Assembly (NCBI RefSeq): GCF_014851565.1
Contig: NZ_JACVAA010000005.1
Location: 248,001-312,000, forward strand
Direction: 5' to 3'
DNA length: 64,000 nucleotides
Source: Pseudomonas sp. PDM15
Lineage (GTDB): Bacteria > Pseudomonadota > Gammaproteobacteria > Pseudomonadales > Pseudomonadaceae
Positions within the stretch are counted from its first letter, which is position 1. Every line of letters begins with the position of its first letter. The notes under the pieces are model-generated. The model was not told where the DNA came from, did not search any database, and saw only the letters and a list, made by a program, of their open reading frames with translations. The position numbers and the translations under genes were made by a program. Of this stretch, positions 50,303-58,731 are shown piece by piece.

Positions 50303-51499
50303 ATGCTACGCCGCATGCTTCATCACCTTTACCGCCCCGTTATCGCCCTGCTCCTTACCGGCCTGCTCGGCTGCGCCGAGGAAAGCGCCGCGCCGCTGCA
50401 TCAGCAGCTGTATATCTGGCAACGCCAGTGGCGCCCGGCCCACGCCGAGGCACTCGCGCAGAGCCGCGCCGACTTCTCCAGCCTGCGCGTGCTGGCCTTG
50501 CAGGCCCACCCGCAGGCCGGCTGGAGCCGCGCCCGCGTCGACCTGCCACTGCTCAAGCGCGACGACCGCCCGCTGATCGCCGTGGTGCGCCTGGACGGCC
50601 AGCTGGCGCAGCTCGACTCCACCGAGATCGGCCGGCAGATCGCCAGGCTGCTGCACGACTGGCGCGGCGCCGGCCTGCGCCTGCAGGGCCTGGAGATCGA
50701 TCACGACTGCGCCACCGCGCGCCTGCCGGCCTACGCAGCGCTGCTGCGCGAGCTGCGCCGGCAGCTGCCGGCCGAACTCGGACTGAGCATCACCGCCCTG
50801 CCCGCCTGGCTCGACAGCCCGGCCCTGGACGAGGTGCTAGCCGCCGTCGACAGCTCGGTGCTGCAGGTGCATGCCGTGCGCGACCCGCAGGATGGCCTGT
50901 TCGATCCCGAGCAGGCGCTGGACTGGGCGGAGAGCTACGGCGAGCGCAGCGACAAGCCCTTCCACCTGGCCCTGCCCGCCTACGGAGTGGCCCTCACCGC
51001 AGATGGCCAGGTGGAGAGCGAGACACCGCTGCGCCAGGGTGGCCCGCGCCGCGAGCTGCGCGCCGATCCACAGGAGGTCAGCGAGCTGCTGGCCGACCTG
51101 CGCAAGGAACCGCCGTCACATCTGGCCGGCATCATCTGGTTCCGCCTGCCGCTGGCCGGCGACCGCCGCGCCTGGCCGCTGCCCACCCTGCTGGCGGTGG
51201 TGCGCGGCCAGCCCCTGGTGCCGGCCCTGGCGCTGCAGCGCCAGCAGCACAACGGTTTCAGCCAACTGCAACTATTCAACAATGGCACCCTGGCCAGCCC
51301 GCTGCCCGACCGCATCGAGCTGCCGGCCCGGGCCTGCGCGGCGGCCGACGCCGTGGGCGATTACCGCCTGGAACGCAGCGCCGAGGGCCTGGCCTTCGTG
51401 CGCCAGCGCGACGGCCGGCTGGATGCCGGCGAACACCGCGCCCTGGGTTGGGCGCGCTGCGAACGGATCGATCAAGGAGGCATGCATGTGCAGTTCTAA
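50303..51499 (+). CDS. DUF3142 lipoprotein
   Basis: A 398-residue protein with an N-terminal basic stretch, hydrophobic helix and lipobox LLGC (MLHHLYRPVIALLLTGLLGCAEE), so an outer or inner membrane lipoprotein. The body resembles DUF3142 (glycoside-hydrolase-like TIM barrel: LQGLEIDHDCATARLPAYAALL, FHLALPAYG). Function unknown. It overlaps the next gene by 14 bases, giving an operon with the exported protein and mapZ. Confidence 0.85.
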   Translation: MLRRMLHHLYRPVIALLLTGLLGCAEESAAPLHQQLYIWQRQWRPAHAEALAQSRADFSSLRVLALQAHPQAGWSRARVDLPLLKRDDRPLIAVVRLDGQLAQLDSTEIGRQIARLLHDWRGAGLRLQGLEIDHDCATARLPAYAALLRELRRQLPAELGLSITALPAWLDSPALDEVLAAVDSSVLQVHAVRDPQDGLFDPEQALDWAESYGERSDKPFHLALPAYGVALTADGQVESETPLRQGGPRRELRADPQEVSELLADLRKEPPSHLAGIIWFRLPLAGDRRAWPLPTLLAVVRGQPLVPALALQRQQHNGFSQLQLFNNGTLASPLPDRIELPARACAAADAVGDYRLERSAEGLAFVRQRDGRLDAGEHRALGWARCERIDQGGMHVQF

Positions 51500-53684
51500 A
51501 ACCCTGCTGGCCCTGGCCATAGGCGCGCTGCTGCCGCTCGGTGCCGCCCAGGCCTGCGGTCCGGATTTCCCCTACCGCCTGCTCTCCGACCGGGCCGGCG
51601 CCCTGAGCGAGATGCCGGAAGGCAACTTCGCCTTCGAGGTCACTCGCCTCGGGCAGGATATCCCCGGCCTCGGCCAGGCTGGCGAGGCGACCCTGGAGCC
51701 GTACTGGGACGACGACAACCAGCGCTACATCGACAGCCGCGAGGTTGTCGAACAGAAACAGCTCGGTGCCGAGCAGTTCGCCCTGGTCAGCCGCCTGCGC
51801 AGCCTGACCGATGCACGGCAGGCCGAAGACGAAGGCGCCGCTCTGCCACCCGAGCTGCGCCTGTATGTCGCCGGCGCCGTGGCCTTCTCCGAGGACGACA
51901 TGGCCCTGGCCAGCGACTACTTCAAGCGCGTGCTGGCACTGCCCGCCGCCGAACGGGCACGACGCAGCACCTGGGCCGCCTATTCCCTCGGCCGCGCCCT
52001 GGCGGTGCAGGCAGTCAGCGCGCCGGATACGGTGCTCGACGAAGCTGCCGCCCTGCAGCGCCAGCGCGAGCTGCGTCAGCAGGCGCGCCAGGCCTTCCAG
52101 CAGGCCCGGGCGATGAGCGCCGCCGGCCTCGATGACCCGTTGGAACTGGGGGTCGCCAGCCTCGGCGAGGAAGCTCGCGTGGCCCTGGACGAGGGTGACT
52201 GGGCCACCGCCATTCGCCTCTATGCCACCCAGAGCAAGCAGGGCTCGAGCACCGGTTACAGCTCGCTGCGCCAGCTGACCGGGCAGCTCGGCCAGATGAG
52301 CGACGAGGAGCTGCGCCCGCTATTGGGCCAGCTGGAAGTCCAGCATTTGCTGGTGGCGCAGCTGTTCAGCCGACTGGGCGATTACGAGAACCAGGGCTCA
52401 CAGGGCCAGCGCATTCTGCAGCTGCTGCAGGGCGCGTCGATTCAGCCACAGATCGCCGATCGCCTGGCCGCCCTGAGCTACCAGCAGGGCGACTACGCCA
52501 GCGCCCGCCGCTTCGTCGAGCAGGCGGGCGACGGCGGTCTGGCCTGGTGGTTGCGCGCCAAGCTGGCTCTACAGGCCGGTGACAAGCCCGCCGCCGTGCA
52601 TGCCTACGCCCAGGCGGCCAAGGCTTTCCCGGTCGAAGAGGACTGGGGCTGGCGGCGCACGCAGAACTGGGACTACGAAACGCTCAAGCCACGTTGCCGG
52701 GTGGAGGGCGAGATGGCCATCCTCGCGCTGGAGCGCGGCGACTATCTGGAGGCATTCGAGCAGCTCTACCGCAGCGGCGATATCTATTGGCAGGACGCCG
52801 CCCAGGTCGCCGAGCGGGTGCTGAGCACCAATGAGCTGAAAGGCTTCGTCGATGCCCAGGTGGCCGCCGCGCCGCCACTGCAGCCTGACCAGGTGCAGTA
52901 CCTGTGGGAGCGCCCCATGGCCACCCGCATCCGCGAACTGCTCGGCCGCCGCCTGCTGCGCGAAGGTCGCTACGCCGAGGCCGTGCCCTACTTCTTCGCC
53001 GCCGAGCTGCAGCAGGCAGCGCGCGAATATGGCGCGGCGCGCGAGCAGGCCGACGATGCCTGGACCGCCATCGGTCGGGCCGAGGGCTACTACCAGGCAG
53101 CCAGGCTGGCCCGCACACAGGGTATGGAGCTGCTCGGCTACGAGATGTCGCCGGACGAGGCCTGGGCCGGTGGCAACTACGGTATCTACGGCAACGAGTT
53201 GGCCAAGCCGGTGCAGGCCGGCGGTCTGCTGACCAGCGCCGAGGCCCAACTGCAGAACGCCAGCGCCGCCCAGCCGAACCGGCGCTACCACTACCGCTGG
53301 GTTGCCGCCGACCTGGCCAACCGCGCCGCCGACCATCTGCCGCCACGCAGCCAGGCGTTCGCCGCCGTGCTGTGCAAGGCCAGCGGCTGGATCAACTACC
53401 GCGACCTGGCCGGTGCCCAGGGCTACTACCAGCGCTATGTAAAACAGGGCCCCTATGTGGAATGGGCGAGCAACTTCGGTTTCGAATGTCAGGAACCGGA
53501 CTTCGACAGCGCCCGTCAACGCCTATGGGCGGATCGCGAACAGGCCGTGCGCCAGACGCTTCGCCCATTCAAATACTGGCTGTTTGGTCTGCCGCTGCTG
53601 CTCGCCTCAGGTATCTACTGGCAGCGCCGGCGACGCGCCTTGGCTATAGTGGATAAAACCGCAGAGGAAACCCGTCATGAGTGA
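51486..53684 (+). CDS. Large exported protein with TPR-like helical repeats and C-terminal membrane anchor
   Basis: A 732-residue protein. A Sec signal peptide ([23 protein letters not shown]) precedes Cys; the site is not a clean lipobox. A long helical region with TPR/SEL-like units follows ([53 protein letters not shown]). A membrane segment near the C-terminus ([16 protein letters not shown]) is followed by a basic tail, so it is probably periplasmic with a C-terminal anchor. GGAGG stands before ATG 51486. It overlaps the neighbouring genes on both sides. No specific family recognised. Confidence 0.82.
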   Translation: MCSSKTLLALAIGALLPLGAAQACGPDFPYRLLSDRAGALSEMPEGNFAFEVTRLGQDIPGLGQAGEATLEPYWDDDNQRYIDSREVVEQKQLGAEQFALVSRLRSLTDARQAEDEGAALPPELRLYVAGAVAFSEDDMALASDYFKRVLALPAAERARRSTWAAYSLGRALAVQAVSAPDTVLDEAAALQRQRELRQQARQAFQQARAMSAAGLDDPLELGVASLGEEARVALDEGDWATAIRLYATQSKQGSSTGYSSLRQLTGQLGQMSDEELRPLLGQLEVQHLLVAQLFSRLGDYENQGSQGQRILQLLQGASIQPQIADRLAALSYQQGDYASARRFVEQAGDGGLAWWLRAKLALQAGDKPAAVHAYAQAAKAFPVEEDWGWRRTQNWDYETLKPRCRVEGEMAILALERGDYLEAFEQLYRSGDIYWQDAAQVAERVLSTNELKGFVDAQVAAAPPLQPDQVQYLWERPMATRIRELLGRRLLREGRYAEAVPYFFAAELQQAAREYGAAREQADDAWTAIGRAEGYYQAARLARTQGMELLGYEMSPDEAWAGGNYGIYGNELAKPVQAGGLLTSAEAQLQNASAAQPNRRYHYRWVAADLANRAADHLPPRSQAFAAVLCKASGWINYRDLAGAQGYYQRYVKQGPYVEWASNFGFECQEPDFDSARQRLWADREQAVRQTLRPFKYWLFGLPLLLASGIYWQRRRRALAIVDKTAEETRHE

Positions 53685-54051
53685 TACAACCACCGAGCGT
53701 CGGCGCTTCCAGCGCATCGCCTTCGACGCCGCCACCGAGCTCACCCAGGGCGAGCGGCGCTGGACGGTTGCGCTGCACGATGTGTCGCTCAAGGGCCTGC
53801 TGGTGAAGCGCCCGCGCGACTGGAACGGTGATCCCGACCAGCCCTTCATCGCCAGCATCAACCTGGATGCCGACACCCGCCTGCAGATGGAAGTGGTGCT
53901 GACCCGCACGCGCGACGAGCTGCTCGGCTTCGTCTGCCGGCACATCGACCTGGACTCCATCAGCCACCTGCGCCGCCTGGTCGAGCTCAACCTGGGCGAC
54001 GAGAGCCTGCTGGAACGCGAACTGGCCGCCTTGGGCGAAGAGGACGACTGA
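53677..54051 (+). CDS. mapZ: MapZ, PilZ-domain cyclic-di-GMP effector
   Basis: A 124-residue single PilZ-domain protein. The c-di-GMP motifs are intact: [11 protein letters not shown] (RxxxR) and DVSLKG (D/NxSxxG). The C-terminal half ([21 protein letters not shown]) is nearly identical to what I recall of P. aeruginosa PA4608. That protein binds the chemotaxis methyltransferase CheR1 when loaded with c-di-GMP. It overlaps the preceding gene by 8 bases, which is unexpected for a signalling adaptor. Confidence 0.92.
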   Translation: MSDTTTERRRFQRIAFDAATELTQGERRWTVALHDVSLKGLLVKRPRDWNGDPDQPFIASINLDADTRLQMEVVLTRTRDELLGFVCRHIDLDSISHLRRLVELNLGDESLLERELAALGEEDD

Positions 54052-54069
54052 CCTCCGGCGTGGCATGAA

Positions 54070-54093
54070 AAAGGGCGCCCATGGTCGCCCTTT
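54070..54093. terminator. Terminator of the mapZ operon
   Basis: AAAGGGCG (54070-54077) pairs with CGCCCTTT (54086-54093), followed by GGTTT; also partly useful for the leftward small gene. Confidence 0.75.
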
Positions 54094-54096
54094 GGT

Positions 54097-54252
54097 TTAT
54101 CCGTCCCGGCGCAACGTACCGGGTTTCTGCCGCCGTCGCGCCTGCACCCGCCGCACCCCGATGCTCGCCTCGCGGCGCTCCTCGACGCTATCCCTGGGGC
54201 GCCCCGACTCGTAGTTGAGGGTTCTGGCGAAGAAATCGAAGAACAGGAACAT
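54097..54252 (-). CDS. Small basic protein, 51 residues
   Basis: On the minus strand ATG 54252 opens a 51-codon frame, MFLFFDFFARTLNYESGRPR, continuing with an Arg-rich tail (REASIGVRRVQARRRQ) to TAA at 54097. GGAGA lies about 7 bases before the start. It has an N-terminal aromatic helix and a strongly basic C-terminus, without known motif. It fills the gap between radA and mapZ and ends right at the terminator, which supports a real gene, but evidence is codon context only. Confidence 0.5.
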   Translation of the reverse strand: MFLFFDFFARTLNYESGRPRDSVEERREASIGVRRVQARRRQKPGTLRRDG

Positions 54253-54363
54253 GGGCCATCTCCGTTATGAACACGGGTCCATCCTCCTCCGCGACCGTTA
54301 CGCAAAGATTGATCTGCGACAAGCACGCCCCGCCGCCGCCAGCGGCAGAGCGCCGCAGGTGCA

Positions 54364-55731
54364 TCACTCGAACAGCGCGTCCAGCGCGTGCTCCAGGCGC
54401 GTCACGGCGATGATCTGCAAGCCGGGCGGTGCTTCCTTGGGCGCATTGCCCTTGGGCACGATGGCGCGCTTGAAGCCATGCTTGGCCGCTTCCTTCAAAC
54501 GCTCCTGGCCGCTCGGCACCGGGCGGATCTCGCCGGACAGGCCGATCTCGCCGAACACCAGCAGGTCGTGCGGCAGCGGCTTGTTGCGCAGGCTGGAAAT
54601 CACCGCCGCCATTAGCGCCAGGTCGGAGGCCGTCTCCAGCACCTTCACGCCGCCGACCACGTTGAGGAACACGTCCTGGTCGTAGGTGGGAATGCCGCCG
54701 TGGCGGTGCAGCACGGCCAGCAACATGGCCAGGCGGTTCTGGTCCAGGCCCAGGGTCACCCGTTTCGGGTTGGCCATGTGGCTGGTGTCGACCAGCGCCT
54801 GCACTTCCACCAGCATCGGCCGGGTGCCTTCCCAGGTGGCCATCACCACGCTGCCGGGCACCGCCTCCTGGGCGCGGGTGAGGAAGATCGCCGAGGGGTT
54901 GGTGACTTCCTTGAGGCCCTTGTCGGTCATGCCGAACACGCCCAGCTCGTTGACCGCGCCGAAACGGTTCTTCACCGCGCGCAGCAGGCGCAGGCGGCCG
55001 TCGGACTCGCCCTCGAAATACAGCACCGTATCGACCATGTGCTCGAGCACGCGCGGGCCGGCCAGGGCGCCCTCCTTGGTCACGTGGCCGACCAGGAAGA
55101 TCGCCGTGCCGCTCTGCTTGGCATAGCGCACCAGCAGCGCCGCGCTCTCGCGCACCTGGGCCACGCCGCCGGGGGCGGATTGCAGCTGCTCGGTGAAGAT
55201 GGTCTGGATCGAGTCGATCACCATCACCTTGGGCTGCTCGCGGCGCGCCACGTCGATGATCGACTCGATGCAGGTCTCGGTCATCACCTTGAGCTTGTCC
55301 TGCGGCAGTTCCAGACGCCGTGCGCGCATGGCCACCTGCTGCTGGGATTCCTCGCCGGTGACGTACAGGGCCGGCAGGCGCTGGGCGATGTTGCACAGGG
55401 TCTGCAGCAGGATGGTGGACTTGCCGATGCCGGGGTCGCCACCGATCAGCACCACCGAGCCGTCCACCAGGCCGCCGCCGAGCACCCGGTCCAGCTCGCC
55501 GGAGACGGTGGAGAAGCGCGGCACCTCCTCGACGCTGACCTCGGCCAGGGTCTTGATCTGTGCCTGCTGCCCGGCCCAGCCACCACGCCCGGACGGCGCG
55601 GCTGCGCCGCCGCTCTCGATCATCGTCTCGGTCAGGGTGTTCCAGGCCCCGCACTCGCCGCACTGCCCGGCCCACTTGGGAAAGGTGGCGCCGCACTCGG
55701 TGCAGCCGTACATGCGCTTGGCCTTGGCCAT
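54364..55731 (-). CDS. radA: DNA repair protein RadA (Sms)
   Basis: A 455-residue recombination helicase-like protein for branch migration. N-terminal C4 zinc finger (YGCTECGATFPKWAGQCGECG), Walker A GGDPGIGKSTILLQ, the RadA motif KNRFGAVNELGVF, and a C-terminal Lon-like domain (FGEIGLSGEIRPV). Start MAKAKRMYGCTEC. Monocistronic or with the small basic gene downstream. Confidence 0.97.
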   Translation of the reverse strand: MAKAKRMYGCTECGATFPKWAGQCGECGAWNTLTETMIESGGAAAPSGRGGWAGQQAQIKTLAEVSVEEVPRFSTVSGELDRVLGGGLVDGSVVLIGGDPGIGKSTILLQTLCNIAQRLPALYVTGEESQQQVAMRARRLELPQDKLKVMTETCIESIIDVARREQPKVMVIDSIQTIFTEQLQSAPGGVAQVRESAALLVRYAKQSGTAIFLVGHVTKEGALAGPRVLEHMVDTVLYFEGESDGRLRLLRAVKNRFGAVNELGVFGMTDKGLKEVTNPSAIFLTRAQEAVPGSVVMATWEGTRPMLVEVQALVDTSHMANPKRVTLGLDQNRLAMLLAVLHRHGGIPTYDQDVFLNVVGGVKVLETASDLALMAAVISSLRNKPLPHDLLVFGEIGLSGEIRPVPSGQERLKEAAKHGFKRAIVPKGNAPKEAPPGLQIIAVTRLEHALDALFE

Positions 55732-55793
55732 GGAAATCTCCGCCTGCTGAAAAATGGCGATAATAGCGTTCTAGCCACCACGAATCGCCCACC

Positions 55794-56213
55794 ATGCACG
55801 AGGAATTCATCGAACACCCCAGCGCGGCCCAGAGCGCCGAACTGCTGCAGCGCTTCCAGGAGTTCGTCCAGCAGCGTCTGCAACTACCAGACGAGTCGGC
55901 CGACCGGCCTCTGCTGATCAACCTGCGCGACGAGGCCGGTGAGTTGATTGCCGGTATTCTGGCCAATGCCTACTGGGATGGCCTGGAGATCGATACCCTG
56001 TGGGTGGCCGAACAGCATCGCGGCCGCGGCCTGGGGGCAGACCTGCTGCAACGTGCCGAAGCCCATGGCCGCCGCCAGGGCGCCCTGGTGGCCTACCTGA
56101 AAACGGTGGAAGCCCGAGCCTTCTATGAGAAGCAGGGCTATGCGCTGTTTGGCATTCTCGAAGACCGCCCACGTGGCACCCTGCTCCACCACATGAAGAA
56201 GCGCCTGGACTGA
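55794..56213 (+). CDS. GNAT-family N-acetyltransferase
   Basis: A 139-residue acetyltransferase. The acetyl-CoA motif A is TLWVAEQHRGRGLGADLLQRAE, and ARAFYEKQGYALFG is the typical C-terminal motif B. Substrate unknown. It is one base from a second acetyltransferase gene, so the two are cotranscribed and possibly coupled. Divergent from radA over 62 bases. Confidence 0.9.
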   Translation: MHEEFIEHPSAAQSAELLQRFQEFVQQRLQLPDESADRPLLINLRDEAGELIAGILANAYWDGLEIDTLWVAEQHRGRGLGADLLQRAEAHGRRQGALVAYLKTVEARAFYEKQGYALFGILEDRPRGTLLHHMKKRLD

Positions 56214-56214
56214 C

Positions 56215-56706
56215 ATGCAGATAGAATTAGTGCCCGCCACTCTCGACCAGCTGCCGCTGATAGCCAATCTCTACCAGTACTACGCCTACGAGTCGTCGGA
56301 CTGGGAGGAGGAAGAGGTGGAGGTCGATGGGCGCTTCTATATCCACGAGCCGCACCTGCAACGCTACTGGCAGGACGCGGACTGGAGCGCCAGCCTGATC
56401 CTGGCGGATGGCTTCATCGCCGGCTTCCTGCTGATCGAACGCAGCGAACTGGCGGGCATCGACGCTCTGGAGCTGGCCGACCTGTTCATCCTCAAGAAAT
56501 ACCGCCGCCTGGGCATCGGTCGCGCCCTGGCGCAGCAGGTGCTGAGCCGGGGCGGTACCTGGCTGGTGCGCTTCTACGGTCAGGACGAGCTGGCCGCGGC
56601 CTTCTGGCGCAAGATCCTTGCCGAGCTGCCGCTGGGCTCGCGGCAGGTCTGGCCGGAGGACGATCCGGAGCTGATCAGCTATCTGGTCAACCCGCCGCTG
56701 CACTGA
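56215..56706 (+). CDS. GNAT-like acetyltransferase
   Basis: A 163-residue GNAT-fold protein with motif A LADLFILKKYRRLGIGRALAQQVL and an N-terminal acidic stretch (DWEEEEVEVDGR). Its second half is shorter on motif B than that of its neighbour (FYGQDELAAAFWRKIL). Substrate unknown. Directly after the first GNAT gene; convergent with the YdcH-like gene six bases on. Confidence 0.88.
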   Translation: MQIELVPATLDQLPLIANLYQYYAYESSDWEEEEVEVDGRFYIHEPHLQRYWQDADWSASLILADGFIAGFLLIERSELAGIDALELADLFILKKYRRLGIGRALAQQVLSRGGTWLVRFYGQDELAAAFWRKILAELPLGSRQVWPEDDPELISYLVNPPLH

Positions 56707-56712
56707 GTCGAG

Positions 56713-56991
56713 CTAGCCGCCGCAGGCGTTGCCGCAACCACAGCATTGCCCGGCGGCACGCTTGAGCTGGCGCGCCAGATCGTCCTTGAGCGCCACGCGG
56801 GCCTGCTTGAGGCGGCCGAGGGAGGCGTCATCGAGCAGCTCGATACCTTCCTCGACGCGACAGATGCGCTTGTCCAGCACCTCGTACTCTTCGGCCTGCT
56901 GGGCGAAACGCTGATCGTCACGGCGCAGTCGCTGCAGTTCCGCGCGCAACTCGGGAAAGTCCTGGATCAACGGGTGGTGTTCGACATGCAT
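56713..56991 (-). CDS. YdcH-like (DUF465) small helical protein with Cys-rich tail
   Basis: A 92-residue protein: MHVEHHPLIQDFPELRAELQRL, two long helices typical of DUF465/YdcH, then a metal-ligand-like tail GQCCGCGNACGG absent from its paralog at 57149. It is divergent from that paralog. A TAGGCT -10-like hexamer (57024-57019) stands 32 bases (centre to centre) from a perfect ANR box, the class II spacing, so oxygen-responsive expression is likely. Function unknown. Confidence 0.85.
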   Translation of the reverse strand: MHVEHHPLIQDFPELRAELQRLRRDDQRFAQQAEEYEVLDKRICRVEEGIELLDDASLGRLKQARVALKDDLARQLKRAAGQCCGCGNACGG

Positions 56992-57046
56992 GGGCTGGGC
57001 TCCTGAAACAGATGACCCAGCCTAGCCGGGCCGCCTCGCCCGGCCA

Positions 57047-57060
57047 TTGATCCGGATCAA
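57047..57060. promoter_or_regulatory. Perfect ANR/FNR box between divergent YdcH-like genes
   Basis: TTGATCCGGATCAA equals the consensus TTGAT-N4-ATCAA. It is flanked by a 9-bp inverted repeat, CAGCCTAGC (57018-57026) and GCTAGGCTG (57109-57117), which places TAGGCT -10-like hexamers facing both genes. Confidence 0.9.
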
Positions 57061-57148
57061 GCCACGGCGACCGTCCGCCGCCTGAACGGCGCCGGCACTT
57101 ACCACTGAGCTAGGCTGAACAGACACGTCACCACTGGGAGTGCCCCCT

Positions 57149-57403
57149 ATGCCGCTCGAACACCACCCACTGGCCCGCGAATTCCCCGAATACCGCCAGC
57201 AGCTGCAGGCCCTGCACGCCACCGATGCGCACTTCGCCCAGCTGGCGCAGCACTACGAGACCCTCGACAAACGTATCTACGAAGTGGAAGACGGTCGCCA
57301 GGCCATGGACGACCTGGCCCTGCACGCCCTGAAGAACGAACGGGTACAGCTCAAGGACCAGATCGCCGCGCGCCTGCGCAAGGCCAACGGCACCGGAACC
57401 TGA
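57149..57403 (+). CDS. YdcH-like (DUF465) small helical protein
   Basis: An 84-residue protein, MPLEHHPLAREFPEYRQQLQ, with DKRIYEVEDGRQAMDD and LKNERVQLKDQIAARLRK: the two-helix DUF465 fold, clearly a paralog of the divergent gene (shared EHHPL, DFPE/EFPE, LDKRI and VQLKD-type segments) but lacking the Cys tail. ATG 57149 is used over a start three codons up. Possible ANR control from the shared spacer. Confidence 0.88.
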   Translation: MPLEHHPLAREFPEYRQQLQALHATDAHFAQLAQHYETLDKRIYEVEDGRQAMDDLALHALKNERVQLKDQIAARLRKANGTGT

Positions 57404-57486
57404 TCGCTATCTGTCGAGCGCGCTGCGCAAGACAGCCTCGGCTTTTTTTGCTTAGCTTGGGCAAAAACGCGCGAGAGCCGCTTTTC

Positions 57487-58233
57487 ATGACCACGAATAC
57501 AGGTTGTTCCGCTTGCCGTGACGGCAATGGACTGGACTTCCCCATCAGCATGGCCTTCCAGCCGATAGTGGATATGAACACCCGCCAGGTGTTCGCCCAC
57601 GAGGCATTGGTCCGCGGCATTGCAGGCGAGTCGGCAGGCAGCCTGATAGCCCGGGTCGATGCCCACAACCGCTATGCCTTCGACCAGAGCTGCCGCATCA
57701 AGGCGGTGGAATGGGCAGCAGGCTTGCAGCTGCCGGCCAGGCTGTCGATCAACTTCATGCCTAACGCGGTGTACCGCGCTGAGACCTGCATCCAGGCCAC
57801 CCTGGAGGCGGCCCGGCGCTGCAATTTTCCGCTCGAAAGGATCATCTTCGAGGTCACCGAGCAGGAACAGGTCTTGGACATTCCGCACCTCACCAACATC
57901 CTGCGCGCTTATCGGCAACAGGGTTTCATGACTGCCATCGACGACTTCGGTGCAGGTTATGCAGGCCTGAACCTGCTCGCCGATTTCCAGCCGGATCTGA
58001 TCAAGCTGGACATGGACCTGATTCGTGGCGTGGATGGCGACCGAGTGCGCCAGATACTGGTCGAAACGACGCTGGACATGTGCCGTAAGCTCGGCATTCG
58101 GGTGATTGCCGAAGGCATCGAGACCCGCGCTGAGCTGGACTGTCTGCGGCAGATGGGGGTGGAGCTGTTTCAGGGCTACCTGATAGCTAGACCCGGCTTC
58201 GAGACATTGCCAGACGTGCATTACGCGGACTAG
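57487..58233 (+). CDS. Stand-alone EAL-domain cyclic-di-GMP phosphodiesterase
   Basis: A 248-residue EAL protein. AFQPIVDMNTRQVFAHEALVRG has the EAL triad near residue 39; NFMPNAVY, IIFEVTEQE, AIDDFGAGYAGLNLL, IKLDMDLIRG and VIAEGIETRAEL retain metal and catalytic residues. An N-terminal CSACRDG may bind metal or a disulfide. No sensory domain is fused. Likely hydrolyses c-di-GMP. Its context (MorA and MapZ nearby) is rich in c-di-GMP functions. Confidence 0.9.
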   Translation: MTTNTGCSACRDGNGLDFPISMAFQPIVDMNTRQVFAHEALVRGIAGESAGSLIARVDAHNRYAFDQSCRIKAVEWAAGLQLPARLSINFMPNAVYRAETCIQATLEAARRCNFPLERIIFEVTEQEQVLDIPHLTNILRAYRQQGFMTAIDDFGAGYAGLNLLADFQPDLIKLDMDLIRGVDGDRVRQILVETTLDMCRKLGIRVIAEGIETRAELDCLRQMGVELFQGYLIARPGFETLPDVHYAD

Positions 58234-58274
58234 CAGTACACTCGCCGCATAACTAGAAACCCCAGGAGTAACAC

Positions 58275-58685
58275 ATGAGTATCCTCAACGAATTCAAAGC
58301 CTTCGCGGTCAAGGGCAATGTGGTCGACATGGCCGTCGGTATCATCATCGGCGCCGCCTTCGGCAAGATCGTCAGCTCCTTCGTCGGCGACGTGGTCATG
58401 CCGCCGATCGGCCTGCTGATCGGCGGGGTCGACTTCTCCGACCTGGCCATCACCCTCAAGGCCGCCGAGGGCGATATCCCGGCGGTGATGCTGAGCTACG
58501 GCAAGTTCATCCAGACGGTGCTCGACTTCGTCATCGTCGCCTTCGCCATCTTCATGGGGGTCAAGGTGATCAATCGGCTCAAGCGCGAAGAAGCCGTGGC
58601 GCCGAGCGTGCCGCCGGCGCCGAGCCCCGAGGAAGTGCTGCTGACGGAGATCCGCGATCTGCTGAAGAACCAGCAGAAGCAGTAA
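58275..58685 (+). CDS. mscL: Large-conductance mechanosensitive channel
   Basis: A 136-residue inner-membrane channel. The start [35 protein letters not shown] is the MscL signature; a second membrane helix near 70-95 and a C-terminal charged helix ([17 protein letters not shown]) follow. GGAG precedes the start. Opens under membrane tension to relieve osmotic shock. Confidence 0.98.
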   Translation: MSILNEFKAFAVKGNVVDMAVGIIIGAAFGKIVSSFVGDVVMPPIGLLIGGVDFSDLAITLKAAEGDIPAVMLSYGKFIQTVLDFVIVAFAIFMGVKVINRLKREEAVAPSVPPAPSPEEVLLTEIRDLLKNQQKQ

Positions 58686-58701
58686 GCACCCGGGACAAAG
58701 A

Positions 58702-58726
58702 AAAACGGCGCCCGCAGCGCCGTTTT
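58702..58726. terminator. Bidirectional terminator between mscL and the TerC-family gene
   Basis: AAAACGGCGC (58702-58711), loop CCGCA, GCGCCGTTTT (58717-58726). Confidence 0.92.
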
Positions 58727-58731
58727 CATTT

